Source: Sneathiella marina (lineage in GTDB: Bacteria; Pseudomonadota; Alphaproteobacteria; Sneathiellales; Sneathiellaceae). Taken from it: a DNA stretch of 64,000 nucleotides. The notes beneath the pieces are model-generated. The model was not told the origin of the DNA, searched no databases, and saw only the letters and a list, made by a program, of their open reading frames with translations. The stretch's first letter is position 1. The number at the start of each line of letters is the position of its first letter. Location: NCBI RefSeq assembly GCF_023746535.1, contig NZ_CP098747.1, positions 372,001-436,000 of the forward strand, written 5' to 3'. Shown here piece after piece: positions 16,760 to 24,833 of the stretch. The translations under genes and the position numbers were made by a program.

Positions 16760-18610
16760 CTAATTTCCCTGTCTCAGATTGCGCAGCCCTTCTTCCAGTT
16801 TTGCTTCCTTTTCAGGGTCAATCCACCAACTGAGAATATCTGTTCCCTGTGATGGGTTGATATCAGAATGGCCAAATTTATTCCAATAGGCAATGCGATC
16901 ATAGGCGGCATGGAACTGCGGAATAACAAAGAAATTCCAGGTAAGTACCCGATCAAGGGCATGAACGGCTGGTTTCAAATCTTCATAAGTCGGAGCAGCA
17001 ATGAGATTTTCAATTAACGCATCGATTACTGGATCATCAATGCCCATCAAATTCCGGCTACCCTGCCGCTTGCCTGCTGCGGAACCCCAGAATTCCCGTT
17101 GCTCATTTCCAGGACTGATGGATTGTCCAAATCCACTTGTTGCCATATCAAAATCATAATTCCGTAGACGTTCGGTATATTGTGCCGTGTCAACAACCCT
17201 GGATGAGGCATCTATGCCCAACCGTTTCAGGTTTTTAATAAACGGGCCGGTAATTCTCAGGCTGTTTGCATCATACATCAGGAATTCGATGGTTAGCGGC
17301 TGGCTTGTTTTCGGGTCAATCAGCTTGCCATTTTTAACTTCCCAGCCTGCTTCAGCCAAAATTTTCTTGGCGGTTCGAAGCGGGCTTCTATCCCGGCCCG
17401 TTCCGTCGCTAACCGGAGCCTTATACGCTTCGCCAAAGACACGTGCAGGAAGCTGATCACGAAAAGGTTCAAGTATCGCCAATTCCTTCTCACTCGGCAG
17501 GCCGGTTGCCGCCATCACTGAATTTTGAAAATAGCTGCTGGTTCGTGAATATTGATCGTAGAAGATGTTCTTGTTCAGCCATTCAAAATCAAAAACATAA
17601 CCCAGTGCTTCGCGAAGTGCGGGATCCTGAAATTTTTCCCGGCGAAGATTGTAGACATATCCCTGAAGGCCCGCAGATCGATCATTTTCAATTTCTTCTT
17701 TTACCACCAGCCCTGCCTTTACAGCTGGAAAATCATAGCCGGTAGCCCAGTTTTTTGCACTATTCTCCGATCGATAGTCATATTCTCCCGCTTTGAAGGC
17801 TTCCAGCAACACGGCAGTATCACGGTAAAAATCATACCGAATGGTATCGAAATTGTTTCTGCCTTTGTTAATTGGAATATCGGCGCCCCAATAGTCCGGT
17901 ACCCGTTCATAGGTGATATATCTATTAGCCTCGAATTCTTTTACCTTATAGGGGCCTGAGCCCAAAATAGGGGAAAGTGTCGTTTCGTCGAAATTGTGGA
18001 TTTCAAAATATTTCTTTGAAAGGAGTGGAAGAAGCTGTCCAACAATCTGTGGTAATTCACGGTTTGGCGGTCCGGAAAAATGAAATTTTACGCGGTGATC
18101 TGCCAGTTTTTCAGCTTTTTCAACATCCGCATAATAGTAGCGAAACAGGGGCGTCCCTTTCTCTTTGACGGCCGCTAAGCTGAAAATAACATCGTCTGCA
18201 GTAATGGGTGATCCATCATGAAAACGGGCTTCGGGTCGCATGTTGAATATGGCGAAGCTCAGGTCTTCGGCAACCTCCACGCTTTCTGCGACCAAACCAT
18301 ATTCAGCGCTCGGGTCATCCAGTGATTGTGTAAGCAAAGTTTCAAATGTCAGGCCCAATCCATTGGCAGACTGTCCCTTTGATATATATGGGTTAAGATT
18401 ATCAAATCCCCCCATTGCTGAAAGTTTGATGTTACCGCCCTTTGGCGCCTCTGGATTGGCGTAGTCAAGATGGGTGAAGTCTGGGCCATATTTAAGTGGT
18501 CCCGCAAGGGATAACCCATGGCTTTTTGTGGTTTTTACATCTGCAGCAAAGCTGGGAACGGCAACCGCCATCAGAATAGCAAAGGCGGCGGCAGTCTTTA
18601 AAATTCCCAT
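16760..18610 (-). CDS. peptide ABC transporter substrate-binding protein, copy 2 (YejA-like)
   Basis: A 616-residue periplasmic SBP_bac_5 protein that heads the Yej operon. The signal peptide is MGILKTAAAFAILMAVAVPS, cleaved near SFAAD. Conserved segments match copy 1: HGLSLAGPLKYG, NPEAPKGGNIKLS, ARFHDGSPITADDV, ILGSGPYKVKEFEANRY. Both copies have the aromatic-rich C-terminal NKFGHSD/NKFGRPD and WWxDPxKEA ends. A GAGG ribosome-binding site lies just before the ATG at 18610. As first gene it may be made in the largest amount. The 100 bases upstream carry AT-rich sequence with a TGTATACA palindrome but no promoter I trust. Confidence 0.93.
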   Translation of the reverse strand: MGILKTAAAFAILMAVAVPSFAADVKTTKSHGLSLAGPLKYGPDFTHLDYANPEAPKGGNIKLSAMGGFDNLNPYISKGQSANGLGLTFETLLTQSLDDPSAEYGLVAESVEVAEDLSFAIFNMRPEARFHDGSPITADDVIFSLAAVKEKGTPLFRYYYADVEKAEKLADHRVKFHFSGPPNRELPQIVGQLLPLLSKKYFEIHNFDETTLSPILGSGPYKVKEFEANRYITYERVPDYWGADIPINKGRNNFDTIRYDFYRDTAVLLEAFKAGEYDYRSENSAKNWATGYDFPAVKAGLVVKEEIENDRSAGLQGYVYNLRREKFQDPALREALGYVFDFEWLNKNIFYDQYSRTSSYFQNSVMAATGLPSEKELAILEPFRDQLPARVFGEAYKAPVSDGTGRDRSPLRTAKKILAEAGWEVKNGKLIDPKTSQPLTIEFLMYDANSLRITGPFIKNLKRLGIDASSRVVDTAQYTERLRNYDFDMATSGFGQSISPGNEQREFWGSAAGKRQGSRNLMGIDDPVIDALIENLIAAPTYEDLKPAVHALDRVLTWNFFVIPQFHAAYDRIAYWNKFGHSDINPSQGTDILSWWIDPEKEAKLEEGLRNLRQGN

Positions 18611-18710
18611 TTATGACCTCACTGTATACAATTTAATTTTGTCTAAACAACAACATGGTAGGTTAACCCTGTGACATCAAGATCAAATTTTGTTTATCAG
18701 GAAATCGGAT

Positions 18711-19484
18711 TTAGGCTAAGATTTTGATAATTTGGTTGTGAAGTTCCGTCGTTGCTGCCGCTAAAACATAACCGGGATTGGATATAGTAAGGGGATTTCC
18801 CTCCCAATCAGTGATTTTACCGCCTGCATTTTCGATTATTGGAACCAATCCGCAATAGTCATAAGGTTTCATGTCGCAATCGGCAACGATATCGACAAAC
18901 CCGGTAGATAAAAGCGCATATGCATAACAATCATATCCAAAGCGCTTGCGAAGTGCCTGATCGTACAGCCTTTTGAAACCGTCGCCTTTATCACTATCAA
19001 AAAGCTCCGCCCCCCAGGAAAAAAGAGTTGCCTCAGATACGTCTTCGCAGCTCCTCGCTTTGACGACTTCACCATTTAACGTGGTTTTGCCATTCACGCC
19101 AATCCATCTTTCGCCGGAAATAACCTGGTCGAGAATACCCAAAATGGGTACGCCGTTTCGGGTCAGGCCGATTAAACAGCCAAAAGTCGGGCAGCCGGAA
19201 ATGAAGGAAAGGGTGCCGTCAATTGGGTCGAGGACCCAGACATATTCTGCGTCGGTCCGAACCTCCCCATGTTCCTCACCAAAAATGCCATGCTCCGGAT
19301 ATTCAGCTTCAATGATTTCACGCATGGCGGCTTCTGCATTCCGGTCAGCGATCGTCACCGGGCTTGCATCATCTTTGCCAATAATCTCGATTTTTTGACG
19401 AAAAAGAGGACGGATCACATCACCGGCCGTATTTGCCAGCCGGTGGGCAAGGTCAATAAATTCCTGAGGGCACTCTTTGGTCAT
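18711..19484 (-). CDS. hisN: histidinol-phosphate phosphatase HisN
   Basis: A 257-residue member of the inositol monophosphatase superfamily, of the HisN type that dephosphorylates histidinol phosphate in histidine biosynthesis. Metal-binding motifs are present: FGEEHGE (Glu-Glu motif), WVLDPIDGTLSFISGCPTFG (D-P-I-D-G-T core) and CDMKPYDYCGLVPIIENAGG (C-terminal Asp). The SFISG-PTFG continuation favours HisN over SuhB or CysQ, which usually show NFxHGxP. It is separated by 18 bases from the upstream cytochrome c gene on the same strand, so the two may be co-transcribed. Confidence 0.86.
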   Translation of the reverse strand: MTKECPQEFIDLAHRLANTAGDVIRPLFRQKIEIIGKDDASPVTIADRNAEAAMREIIEAEYPEHGIFGEEHGEVRTDAEYVWVLDPIDGTLSFISGCPTFGCLIGLTRNGVPILGILDQVISGERWIGVNGKTTLNGEVVKARSCEDVSEATLFSWGAELFDSDKGDGFKRLYDQALRKRFGYDCYAYALLSTGFVDIVADCDMKPYDYCGLVPIIENAGGKITDWEGNPLTISNPGYVLAAATTELHNQIIKILA

Positions 19485-19502
19485 GAGTTCCCCGATACCT
19501 GC

Positions 19503-20048
19503 TTATTCTGCTGGCGGCAGTGGAACATCTTCCTTACCAAGTGAGCGGAGGTAGGCGATTAAATCGGCACGCTCACTAGCTTTTTTAATTCCGGCAAAGG
19601 CCATTTTCGTGCCTTTAATATAGGTGCTTGGCTTTTTCAGGAATACATCCAGGTCGTCATATCCCCAGGCGCCACCTTTATCCACAAGCTGGTTTGAATA
19701 GGCGAAGCCGTCGACTGCCCCTTTGTCGCGATTTAAAACACCATGAAGATTTGGCCCAATTTTATTGGCGCCGCCTTCTTCTACAGTATGACAAGCTCCG
19801 CATTTTCTGAACACTTTCGCGCCTTTCTCAATATCTGCGTCTGCCATCAAGATGCCAAGAGAAGGGCCTGCTGCAACAGCATTGGACGCAATTTCCGAAG
19901 CACCAACATTGCCTGTATCAATTGCATAGGCATTGGTTTCCGGATAAGTCGGATGAATGGCGAGCGTCGCCACTTCATTGATGACCATGATGATAAGGGC
20001 GCCCGCTAAAACGGCGCCGGCGATTTTATTAAACTCAAAAGTATTCAT
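19503..20048 (-). CDS. membrane-anchored cytochrome c (CycM/c552-type)
   Basis: A 181-residue class I c-type cytochrome held by an N-terminal membrane segment (residues 9-30, AGAVLAGALIIMVINEVATLA). The heme attachment site is CGACH at 83-87, and the axial Met lies in GTKMAFAG near residue 149. IGPNLHGVLNRDKGA and the final ADLIAYLRSLG are standard class I segments. Alphaproteobacterial CycM-type proteins carry electrons from the bc1 complex to the aa3 oxidase, which is the likely role at the periplasmic face. It is divergent from kdsB; the 165-base gap should hold both promoters. Confidence 0.92.
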   Translation of the reverse strand: MNTFEFNKIAGAVLAGALIIMVINEVATLAIHPTYPETNAYAIDTGNVGASEIASNAVAAGPSLGILMADADIEKGAKVFRKCGACHTVEEGGANKIGPNLHGVLNRDKGAVDGFAYSNQLVDKGGAWGYDDLDVFLKKPSTYIKGTKMAFAGIKKASERADLIAYLRSLGKEDVPLPPAE

Positions 20049-20213
20049 TGCTGACCTCAGCTATCAAACCTGCCGGTACATTTAACAGTAGCGATAAAAA
20101 AAAGCGAGGGGAAATTAACGGCTTTCGTTGTATCAGTGCAAGACGTATATATGCAGCAGCACAGGAAACATAATTTTGTGGCGTGTGTGCAACAATTTGA
20201 GGGCGAAAAGAGC

Positions 20214-20966
20214 GTGACTATTGCAAGCAATCCAATAATCGTCATACCGGCAAGAATGGCATCTACCCGGCTACCTGGGAAACCGTTGGCTGATATAGAT
20301 GGCAAGCCGATGATTGTACAAGTTCTTCGTCGTGCGGAGGAGGCAGATATCGGTCCGGCTATCGTCGCCTGCGCCGAACCTGAAATTGTTGAGGTGGTGG
20401 AAGCCGCTGGCGGCCAGGCAATTTTGACACGGGCAGATCATCCTTCCGGTTCTGACAGAGTATTTGAAGCCATGGAAATTTTTGATCCAGAAGGCCAATA
20501 TGATGCTGTGGTTAATTTACAAGGAGATTTGCCGGCCCTTGACCCAGGGGCGGTTTCTGCCGTTTTTCAACCGCTTTCTGTGCCAGATGTCGATATTTCT
20601 ACACTTGTGGCCGAGATAACAGATCCGACAGAGTTAGATGATGAAAGCGCGGTGAAAGCAGTTGTTAGTTTTCCAGAGAACTCCAAGACGGGTCGGGCCA
20701 TCTGGTTTAGCCGATTTAAGTCACCCTGGGGAATGGGGCCTCATTATCACCATATCGGAATATATGCATATCGTCGCGATGCATTGAAACGCTTTGTCTC
20801 ATTACCGGTAGCGCCGCTGGAGGCTCGTGAGAAGCTGGAGCAATTGCGGGCATTAGAGGCAGGAATGAGAATCGACGCAGCTCTCGTTGACACCGTGCCC
20901 CTTGGTGTTGATACTCCCGGAGATTTAGCGCGTATACGTCAGTTGTTTACCACGTCCTCAAGCTGA
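20214..20966 (+). CDS. kdsB: 3-deoxy-manno-octulosonate cytidylyltransferase
   Basis: A 250-residue cytoplasmic enzyme that activates Kdo as CMP-Kdo for lipopolysaccharide inner-core synthesis. The N-terminal nucleotide-binding motif IVIPARMASTRLPGKPL is diagnostic, followed by LTRADHPSGSDRVFEA, VVNLQGDLP and HHIGIYAYRRDAL. I chose GTG 20214 because a GAGGG site precedes it and the length then equals the family's 250 residues; in-frame codons from 20136 add 26 unlikely residues. It is followed at 27 bases by pheA, an arrangement (cytochrome c, kdsB, pheA) I recall in several alphaproteobacteria. Confidence 0.96.
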   Translation: MTIASNPIIVIPARMASTRLPGKPLADIDGKPMIVQVLRRAEEADIGPAIVACAEPEIVEVVEAAGGQAILTRADHPSGSDRVFEAMEIFDPEGQYDAVVNLQGDLPALDPGAVSAVFQPLSVPDVDISTLVAEITDPTELDDESAVKAVVSFPENSKTGRAIWFSRFKSPWGMGPHYHHIGIYAYRRDALKRFVSLPVAPLEAREKLEQLRALEAGMRIDAALVDTVPLGVDTPGDLARIRQLFTTSSS

Positions 20967-20993
20967 GGGCTTTATTGAAACGGAATATTGATC

Positions 20994-21854
20994 ATGTCCG
21001 ATTTGGACCCTGAAAACTGTATTACCTTCCAAGGCGTGCCAGGTGCCTATGGGCATTTATCCTGTAGCACGGTTTTTCCAGAAATGGAGGCGATTGCATG
21101 CGATACCTTTTCAGAGGCGCTAAAGGCCGTTCGTGAAGAGCGTGCAAAACTGGCAATGATTCCGATTGAAAATTCTCTGGGGGGGAGGGTCGCTGATATC
21201 CATCATTTGTTACCCGAATCAGGTCTTTATATTATTGGAGAACATTTTCAGCCTGTTCAGCACCAGCTGCTTGGTGTGCCTGGATCAACCCTGTCGGACA
21301 TCAAAGCTGTCCATAGCCATGAACAGGCTCTATCGCAATGCCGTGGGCTGACCCGCGACCTTGGAATCGAACCTATTATTCATGCTGATACCGCAGGTTC
21401 CGCAAAAATGATCGCTGAATTGAGCGATAAAAGCCAGGCGTCGATTGCCTCTAGCCTTGCTGGAGAAATTTATGGCCTGGAAGTGTTGCGCGACCGTGTC
21501 GAGGATCGAATCGGCAATACAACGCGCTTTGTTATCATGTCACGACAGAGAAAAGATCCGGACCCCCGGGCCGGCAACTGCATGACCAGTTTTGTGTTTC
21601 AGGTGCGGAGTCAACCAGCGGCGCTTTACAAGGCGCTTGGCGGGTTTGCGACCAATGGGATAAATGTTACAAAACTGGAAAGTTATATAACGGATGCAAG
21701 TTTTGCGGCTGCGCAATTTTATATTGATATTGAAGGGCATCCTGAAGAAGCGCATGTCGCGCGCGCAATTGAAGAACTTCAATTCTTTTCAGCGAAGCTG
21801 AAGATACTCGGTGTCTATCCATTGAATTCATATCGAACGGAATATAGTGCCTGA
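20994..21854 (+). CDS. pheA: prephenate dehydratase
   Basis: A 286-residue monofunctional prephenate dehydratase that converts prephenate to phenylpyruvate for phenylalanine synthesis. The catalytic domain (about 8-185) opens with FQGVPGAYGHLSC and contains the conserved PIENSLGGRV and the GNTTRFVIM motif with the catalytic Thr. The C-terminal ACT domain (about 200-280) binds phenylalanine for feedback control and includes GINVTKLESYI, the ESRP-equivalent site. No chorismate mutase domain is present. ATG 20994 is preferred over TTG 20988. It is probably co-transcribed with kdsB. Confidence 0.95.
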   Translation: MSDLDPENCITFQGVPGAYGHLSCSTVFPEMEAIACDTFSEALKAVREERAKLAMIPIENSLGGRVADIHHLLPESGLYIIGEHFQPVQHQLLGVPGSTLSDIKAVHSHEQALSQCRGLTRDLGIEPIIHADTAGSAKMIAELSDKSQASIASSLAGEIYGLEVLRDRVEDRIGNTTRFVIMSRQRKDPDPRAGNCMTSFVFQVRSQPAALYKALGGFATNGINVTKLESYITDASFAAAQFYIDIEGHPEEAHVARAIEELQFFSAKLKILGVYPLNSYRTEYSA

Positions 21855-21933
21855 TTTAGGTTGATTTCTGCGGGCCCCGGGCATATAAGCGCTACCGAAA
21901 TTGCAATGGCTTTGGTCCTAACAGAAATAGAAT

Positions 21934-22515
21934 ATGATGTTTCAGAAATATGTAGATGAATTCTCTGCTTTGAACGCTAAGCAGAAAGTTTTCCTTTTCA
22001 TCGGTGTTATTGCCATGGCGATTGTCGTCACGGCCTCTAATATTCTTGTTGAAATGCCCCTGAATGACTGGTTTACTTGGGGAGCAATTTCTTATCCAAT
22101 GGCATTTCTGGTTACTGACATTACCAATCGCACCTTAGGCGTAAGATTTGCGCGTGAAGTAGTTAGTGTCGGTTTTATCGCTGCGGTGGTGATGTCCCTT
22201 ATTCTTGCAGATGCCCGGATCGCCTTGGCTTCCGGAACAGCCTTTTTGGTCGCGCAGTTGCTGGACATAACAATATTCGACAAGTTGCGGCGGCAATCTT
22301 GGTGGAAAGCGCCTATTGCCTCTTCCGTCATTGCATCATTTGTGGATACCGTAATTTTCTTTTCACTTGCTTTTGCCGGGACGGGCCTTCCTTGGCATAC
22401 GTGGGCCATGGGAGATTACGCAGCGAAGCTTATAATGGTTGCTGTTTTGATCTTGCCATTTCGCGGCCTTATTCAAATTACAGATCCTCTCACATTATCA
22501 CCGGCCTCTCGCTAA
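21934..22515 (+). CDS. yhhQ: queuosine precursor transporter, YhhQ/VUT family
   Basis: A 193-residue inner-membrane protein of the VUT (vitamin uptake-like) family; YhhQ of E. coli imports the queuosine precursors preQ0 and preQ1. It has six likely helices. Family marks are ASNILVEMPL in the first helix, SYPMAFLVTDITNRTLGVRFAREVV, where the acidic TD pair is conserved, and ASSVIASFVDTVIFFSLAFAG. Two start codons lie in tandem (21934 and 21937). I saw no preQ1 riboswitch in the 79-base gap after pheA. Confidence 0.9.
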   Translation: MMFQKYVDEFSALNAKQKVFLFIGVIAMAIVVTASNILVEMPLNDWFTWGAISYPMAFLVTDITNRTLGVRFAREVVSVGFIAAVVMSLILADARIALASGTAFLVAQLLDITIFDKLRRQSWWKAPIASSVIASFVDTVIFFSLAFAGTGLPWHTWAMGDYAAKLIMVAVLILPFRGLIQITDPLTLSPASR

Positions 22516-22570
22516 AGAGGGCTCCACACTTTTAAACATAAAGTATCTGTGTTAAATTACTGAGACCTAT

Positions 22571-22704
22571 CTATGTGTGGCTAGGGTTCCGCTGAATTGA
22601 GGTCTGGTCCGAGCGCCATGTAACGCCGCCAATGGCAGACACCTTAAAGACTAAAAAACTAGGGGGGATAGACGGGTGCGATTTTCTGCGCCCGCAACCT
22701 TAAG
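22571..22704 (+). promoter_or_regulatory. ykkC-class riboswitch
   Basis: The leader of the EamA gene contains the two highly conserved strings of the ykkC RNA: CTAGGGTTCCG at 22581-22591 and GGTCTGGTCCGAG at 22601-22613. An outer helix is possible between GTGT (22575-22578) and ACAC (22639-22642), and GCCAT/ATGGC (22615-22636) forms an inner stem. Downstream, ACGG (22672) precedes a GGGTGC/GCGCCC hairpin with a GATTTTCT loop, in the place of the conserved ACGG...GCCCG element, but the usual GGGAGA tail is not seen. ykkC subtypes sense guanidine, ppGpp, PRPP or nucleoside diphosphates; the transporter context suggests guanidine. There is no T-run, so control of translation is more likely than termination. 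Confidence 0.82.
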
Positions 22705-22718
22705 TTTGAGTGTTTGCC

Positions 22719-23576
22719 ATGAGTCTTCTTGCCTTATTTCTTATTCTTGCTGCGGCCAGTTGCCATGCCATATGGAATTTTCTGGTAAAACGAATTGATG
22801 GCGGCCCGGAACTTGTATGGCTGTTTTCCACCTGGACTTGCATAATTTACCTGCCATTGGTTGTGATATTCTGTTGGATAGAACCCCCGGCATTCGGTGT
22901 ACGAGAGTGGCTGTTTCTTAGCGGAAGTGCCAGCATACACATGGCTTATTTTCTTCTGTTGCAACAAGGGTACAAAAAAGGAGATTTGTCTCTTGTCTAT
23001 CCGACTGCTCGTGCGACAGGACCGTTTTTATCCATAATCCTGGCCGTTCTGATTTTGGGCGAAACAGTTACGCCGCAAATTATTGTGGGTGGTGTAGCCA
23101 TAATTATCGGTATATTTTTCTTAACCGGAGGGTTTCGACGAGAGGGAACGAAATTAACAACTTCACTGACCTTCGGCTTGGCCACTGGCGTATTGATCGG
23201 AAGTTATACCGCGTGGGATGCTTATTCGGTGACGGTTCTCGCCATTCCACCGCTTATTCTGGACTACGCATCTTCGATTTGCCGAGCTGTCCTTTTATCA
23301 CCCTATGCGATCACCCGTCGTGCATTGGTCCGGCAACATTGGCGAAATCATAAGATCGCCGTGCTTTGTGTGGCCGTTTTCAATTCTCTGGCCTTTATCC
23401 TCTTTCTGATCGCGTTGACATTTACACCACTGGTCTACGCGGCACCTGCACGTGAAGTAAGTGTATTAATTACTGTCATGCTTGGAACCTTATTACTCGG
23501 AGAGGGTAATTTCCGGCAACGAATTGCATGGGCGCTATTAATTATGCTCGGGATGGTATTATTAACAACAGGCTGA
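22719..23576 (+). CDS. EamA/DMT-family transporter under ykkC riboswitch
   Basis: A 285-residue ten-helix protein of the drug/metabolite transporter superfamily with two EamA repeats (about 1-135 and 145-285). Visible marks are the LSLVYPTARATGPFLSIILAVLILGE segment type ending the first repeat and APAREVSVLITVMLGTLLLGE ending the second. ATG 22719 is chosen over GTG 22710; the ribosome-binding site (GAG in TTTGAGTG) is weak, as expected where a riboswitch controls access. If the riboswitch senses guanidine, this protein would be a guanidinium or related cation exporter, a role known for SMR proteins of the same superfamily but not assigned to this subgroup. Confidence 0.85.
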   Translation: MSLLALFLILAAASCHAIWNFLVKRIDGGPELVWLFSTWTCIIYLPLVVIFCWIEPPAFGVREWLFLSGSASIHMAYFLLLQQGYKKGDLSLVYPTARATGPFLSIILAVLILGETVTPQIIVGGVAIIIGIFFLTGGFRREGTKLTTSLTFGLATGVLIGSYTAWDAYSVTVLAIPPLILDYASSICRAVLLSPYAITRRALVRQHWRNHKIAVLCVAVFNSLAFILFLIALTFTPLVYAAPAREVSVLITVMLGTLLLGEGNFRQRIAWALLIMLGMVLLTTG

Positions 23577-23590
23577 TGATGAAACGCGCT

Positions 23591-24535
23591 TTAGGCAAGC
23601 CATGCCTTCGCCAATTGATGGGCGAGAGACATTTCCGGTGACATTCGAAGGCCGGTGGGATTTGTACTGCTCGCCAGCATTTCTCGAACCTGGTCACGGG
23701 TGAACCAACGCGCATCACCAAGTTCACTCGTGTCCACCGTAATATCCTCGCTGATAGCGTCGGCAAAACATCCAATCATTAAGGATGATGGATATGGCCA
23801 AGGCTGTGACGCATGATATCGGACATCTGCTACTTTGATACCTGATTCTTCGAACACCTCCCGTCGGACGCCTTGCTCGATGGTTTCGCCAGGCTCAATA
23901 AAACCTGCCAAGCAAGAGAAAAAATCCGAGGGGAAATTTATGCCTTGCCCCAATAAGCATTTATCCTCTTTGGTGACCATCATAATGGCGACCGGGTCCG
24001 TTCGCGGGAAATGCACGGAGTTGCAAGACGAATCAGAACAGATACGGGAATACCCAAGTTCTTGCGGATGCGTCTTGGCGCCGCATACTGCACAAAATCC
24101 GTGCCGGTTATGCCAATCAATCATCGATCTTGCTTGCGCGAGCGCGGCGGCATCTCCTGGTCGCACCTGGGCTGCGACAGACCGTACATCAATAAATTTA
24201 CCCCAGTCAGATATAGGGGGCTGTTTTGGATTTTCAATCGACGATACATCGATGGCGAAATGACAGGAAAAATCGGCAATTCCAAGAAAAATAAAAGGCG
24301 CGCCAGCGTCAATAAACTCTCGAACGTCACTGATGCCGCGCCAATCAATGCAGGCCGGTCCTTGCAAGTCGATTAGGGCTTTTAAGCCGTGTAGAGGTAA
24401 AAACCGGCTGCTCGGGTCGCTGAGTTTTTTGGCAAGCCATTCAGGATCAGAACGATGATGTGCAGCCCGGTCCAGCCGGCTGCCTGTAAATACAATAGGT
24501 TTTGTCATGGCCGGCAGAGTGTCATATGTTTTCAT
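23591..24535 (-). CDS. nudC: NAD(+) diphosphatase, NUDIX family
   Basis: A 314-residue NudC-type enzyme that cleaves NADH and related dinucleotides and, in E. coli, removes NAD caps from RNA. The zinc ribbon is CAVCGAKTHP...CSDSSC, followed by HFPRTDPVAIMMV and the NUDIX box in GFIEPGETIEQGVRREVFEESGI, where the EExGI core is intact. SQPWPYPSSLMIGC is the SQPWPFPxS motif specific to NudC. ATG 24535 is preferred over TTG 24544. It converges with the EamA gene, 14 bases apart. Confidence 0.94.
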   Translation of the reverse strand: MKTYDTLPAMTKPIVFTGSRLDRAAHHRSDPEWLAKKLSDPSSRFLPLHGLKALIDLQGPACIDWRGISDVREFIDAGAPFIFLGIADFSCHFAIDVSSIENPKQPPISDWGKFIDVRSVAAQVRPGDAAALAQARSMIDWHNRHGFCAVCGAKTHPQELGYSRICSDSSCNSVHFPRTDPVAIMMVTKEDKCLLGQGINFPSDFFSCLAGFIEPGETIEQGVRREVFEESGIKVADVRYHASQPWPYPSSLMIGCFADAISEDITVDTSELGDARWFTRDQVREMLASSTNPTGLRMSPEMSLAHQLAKAWLA

Positions 24536-24605
24536 AGATCGCAATTAGCAAGATAACATTTTGAACAATTGTTCTGATAATAAGTCGTTTTCTAAGAAAA
24601 AGGGC

Positions 24606-24634
24606 TTGCTAATCCGCATAAACTGAATGATATA
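24606..24634 (+). promoter_or_regulatory. candidate promoter of SRP RNA gene
   Basis: TTGCTA at 24606-24611 and GATATA at 24629-24634 are spaced by 17 bases. Transcription from here would start close to 24641, matching the 5' end of the SRP RNA helix. The -10 element is weak, so TATAAG at 24631 is an alternative. Confidence 0.5.
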
Positions 24635-24639
24635 AGCGG

Positions 24640-24736
24640 TGGAAGGCTGGCGATGGGCGTGCTCCTCGCGAACCCGGTCAGATCCGGAAGGAAGCAGCCG
24701 CAACGAGTTTCGGCGCGGGTCGTTGTCAGTCTTCTT
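24640..24736 (+). ncRNA. ffs: signal recognition particle RNA, small bacterial type
   Basis: The apical SRP loop and Ffh-binding site are unmistakable: CCCGGTCAGATCCGGAAGGAAGCAGC at 24673-24698, containing GGTCAG, the GGAA tetraloop and AAGCAGC. The flanking arms pair (AGGCTGGCGAT near 24644 with GTTGTCAGTCTT near 24723), giving the expected rod of about 97 nt. The RNA binds Ffh to target nascent membrane proteins. A T-rich run follows. Its position directly before dnaX is the usual alphaproteobacterial order. Ends are estimated to within a few bases. Confidence 0.95.
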
Positions 24737-24833
24737 ATTTTACTCCTTCTTCAAGATCGTCAATTGGATTATTTGTTCGGTCAATCCCGTTAATGCTTTG
24801 ATATTGTCGCCCGGTCTCTGGTAAGATCATCCT

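Noticed and set aside
18623-18650. TTGTTT-16-TATACA as promoter of the Yej operon
   Set aside because: The -10 would sit so close that transcription would begin within the ribosome-binding site of the first gene; the TGTATACA palindrome may be an operator instead.
21855-21933. preQ1 riboswitch before the queuosine precursor transporter
   Set aside because: The 79-base gap shows no preQ1-type hairpin with an A-rich tail.
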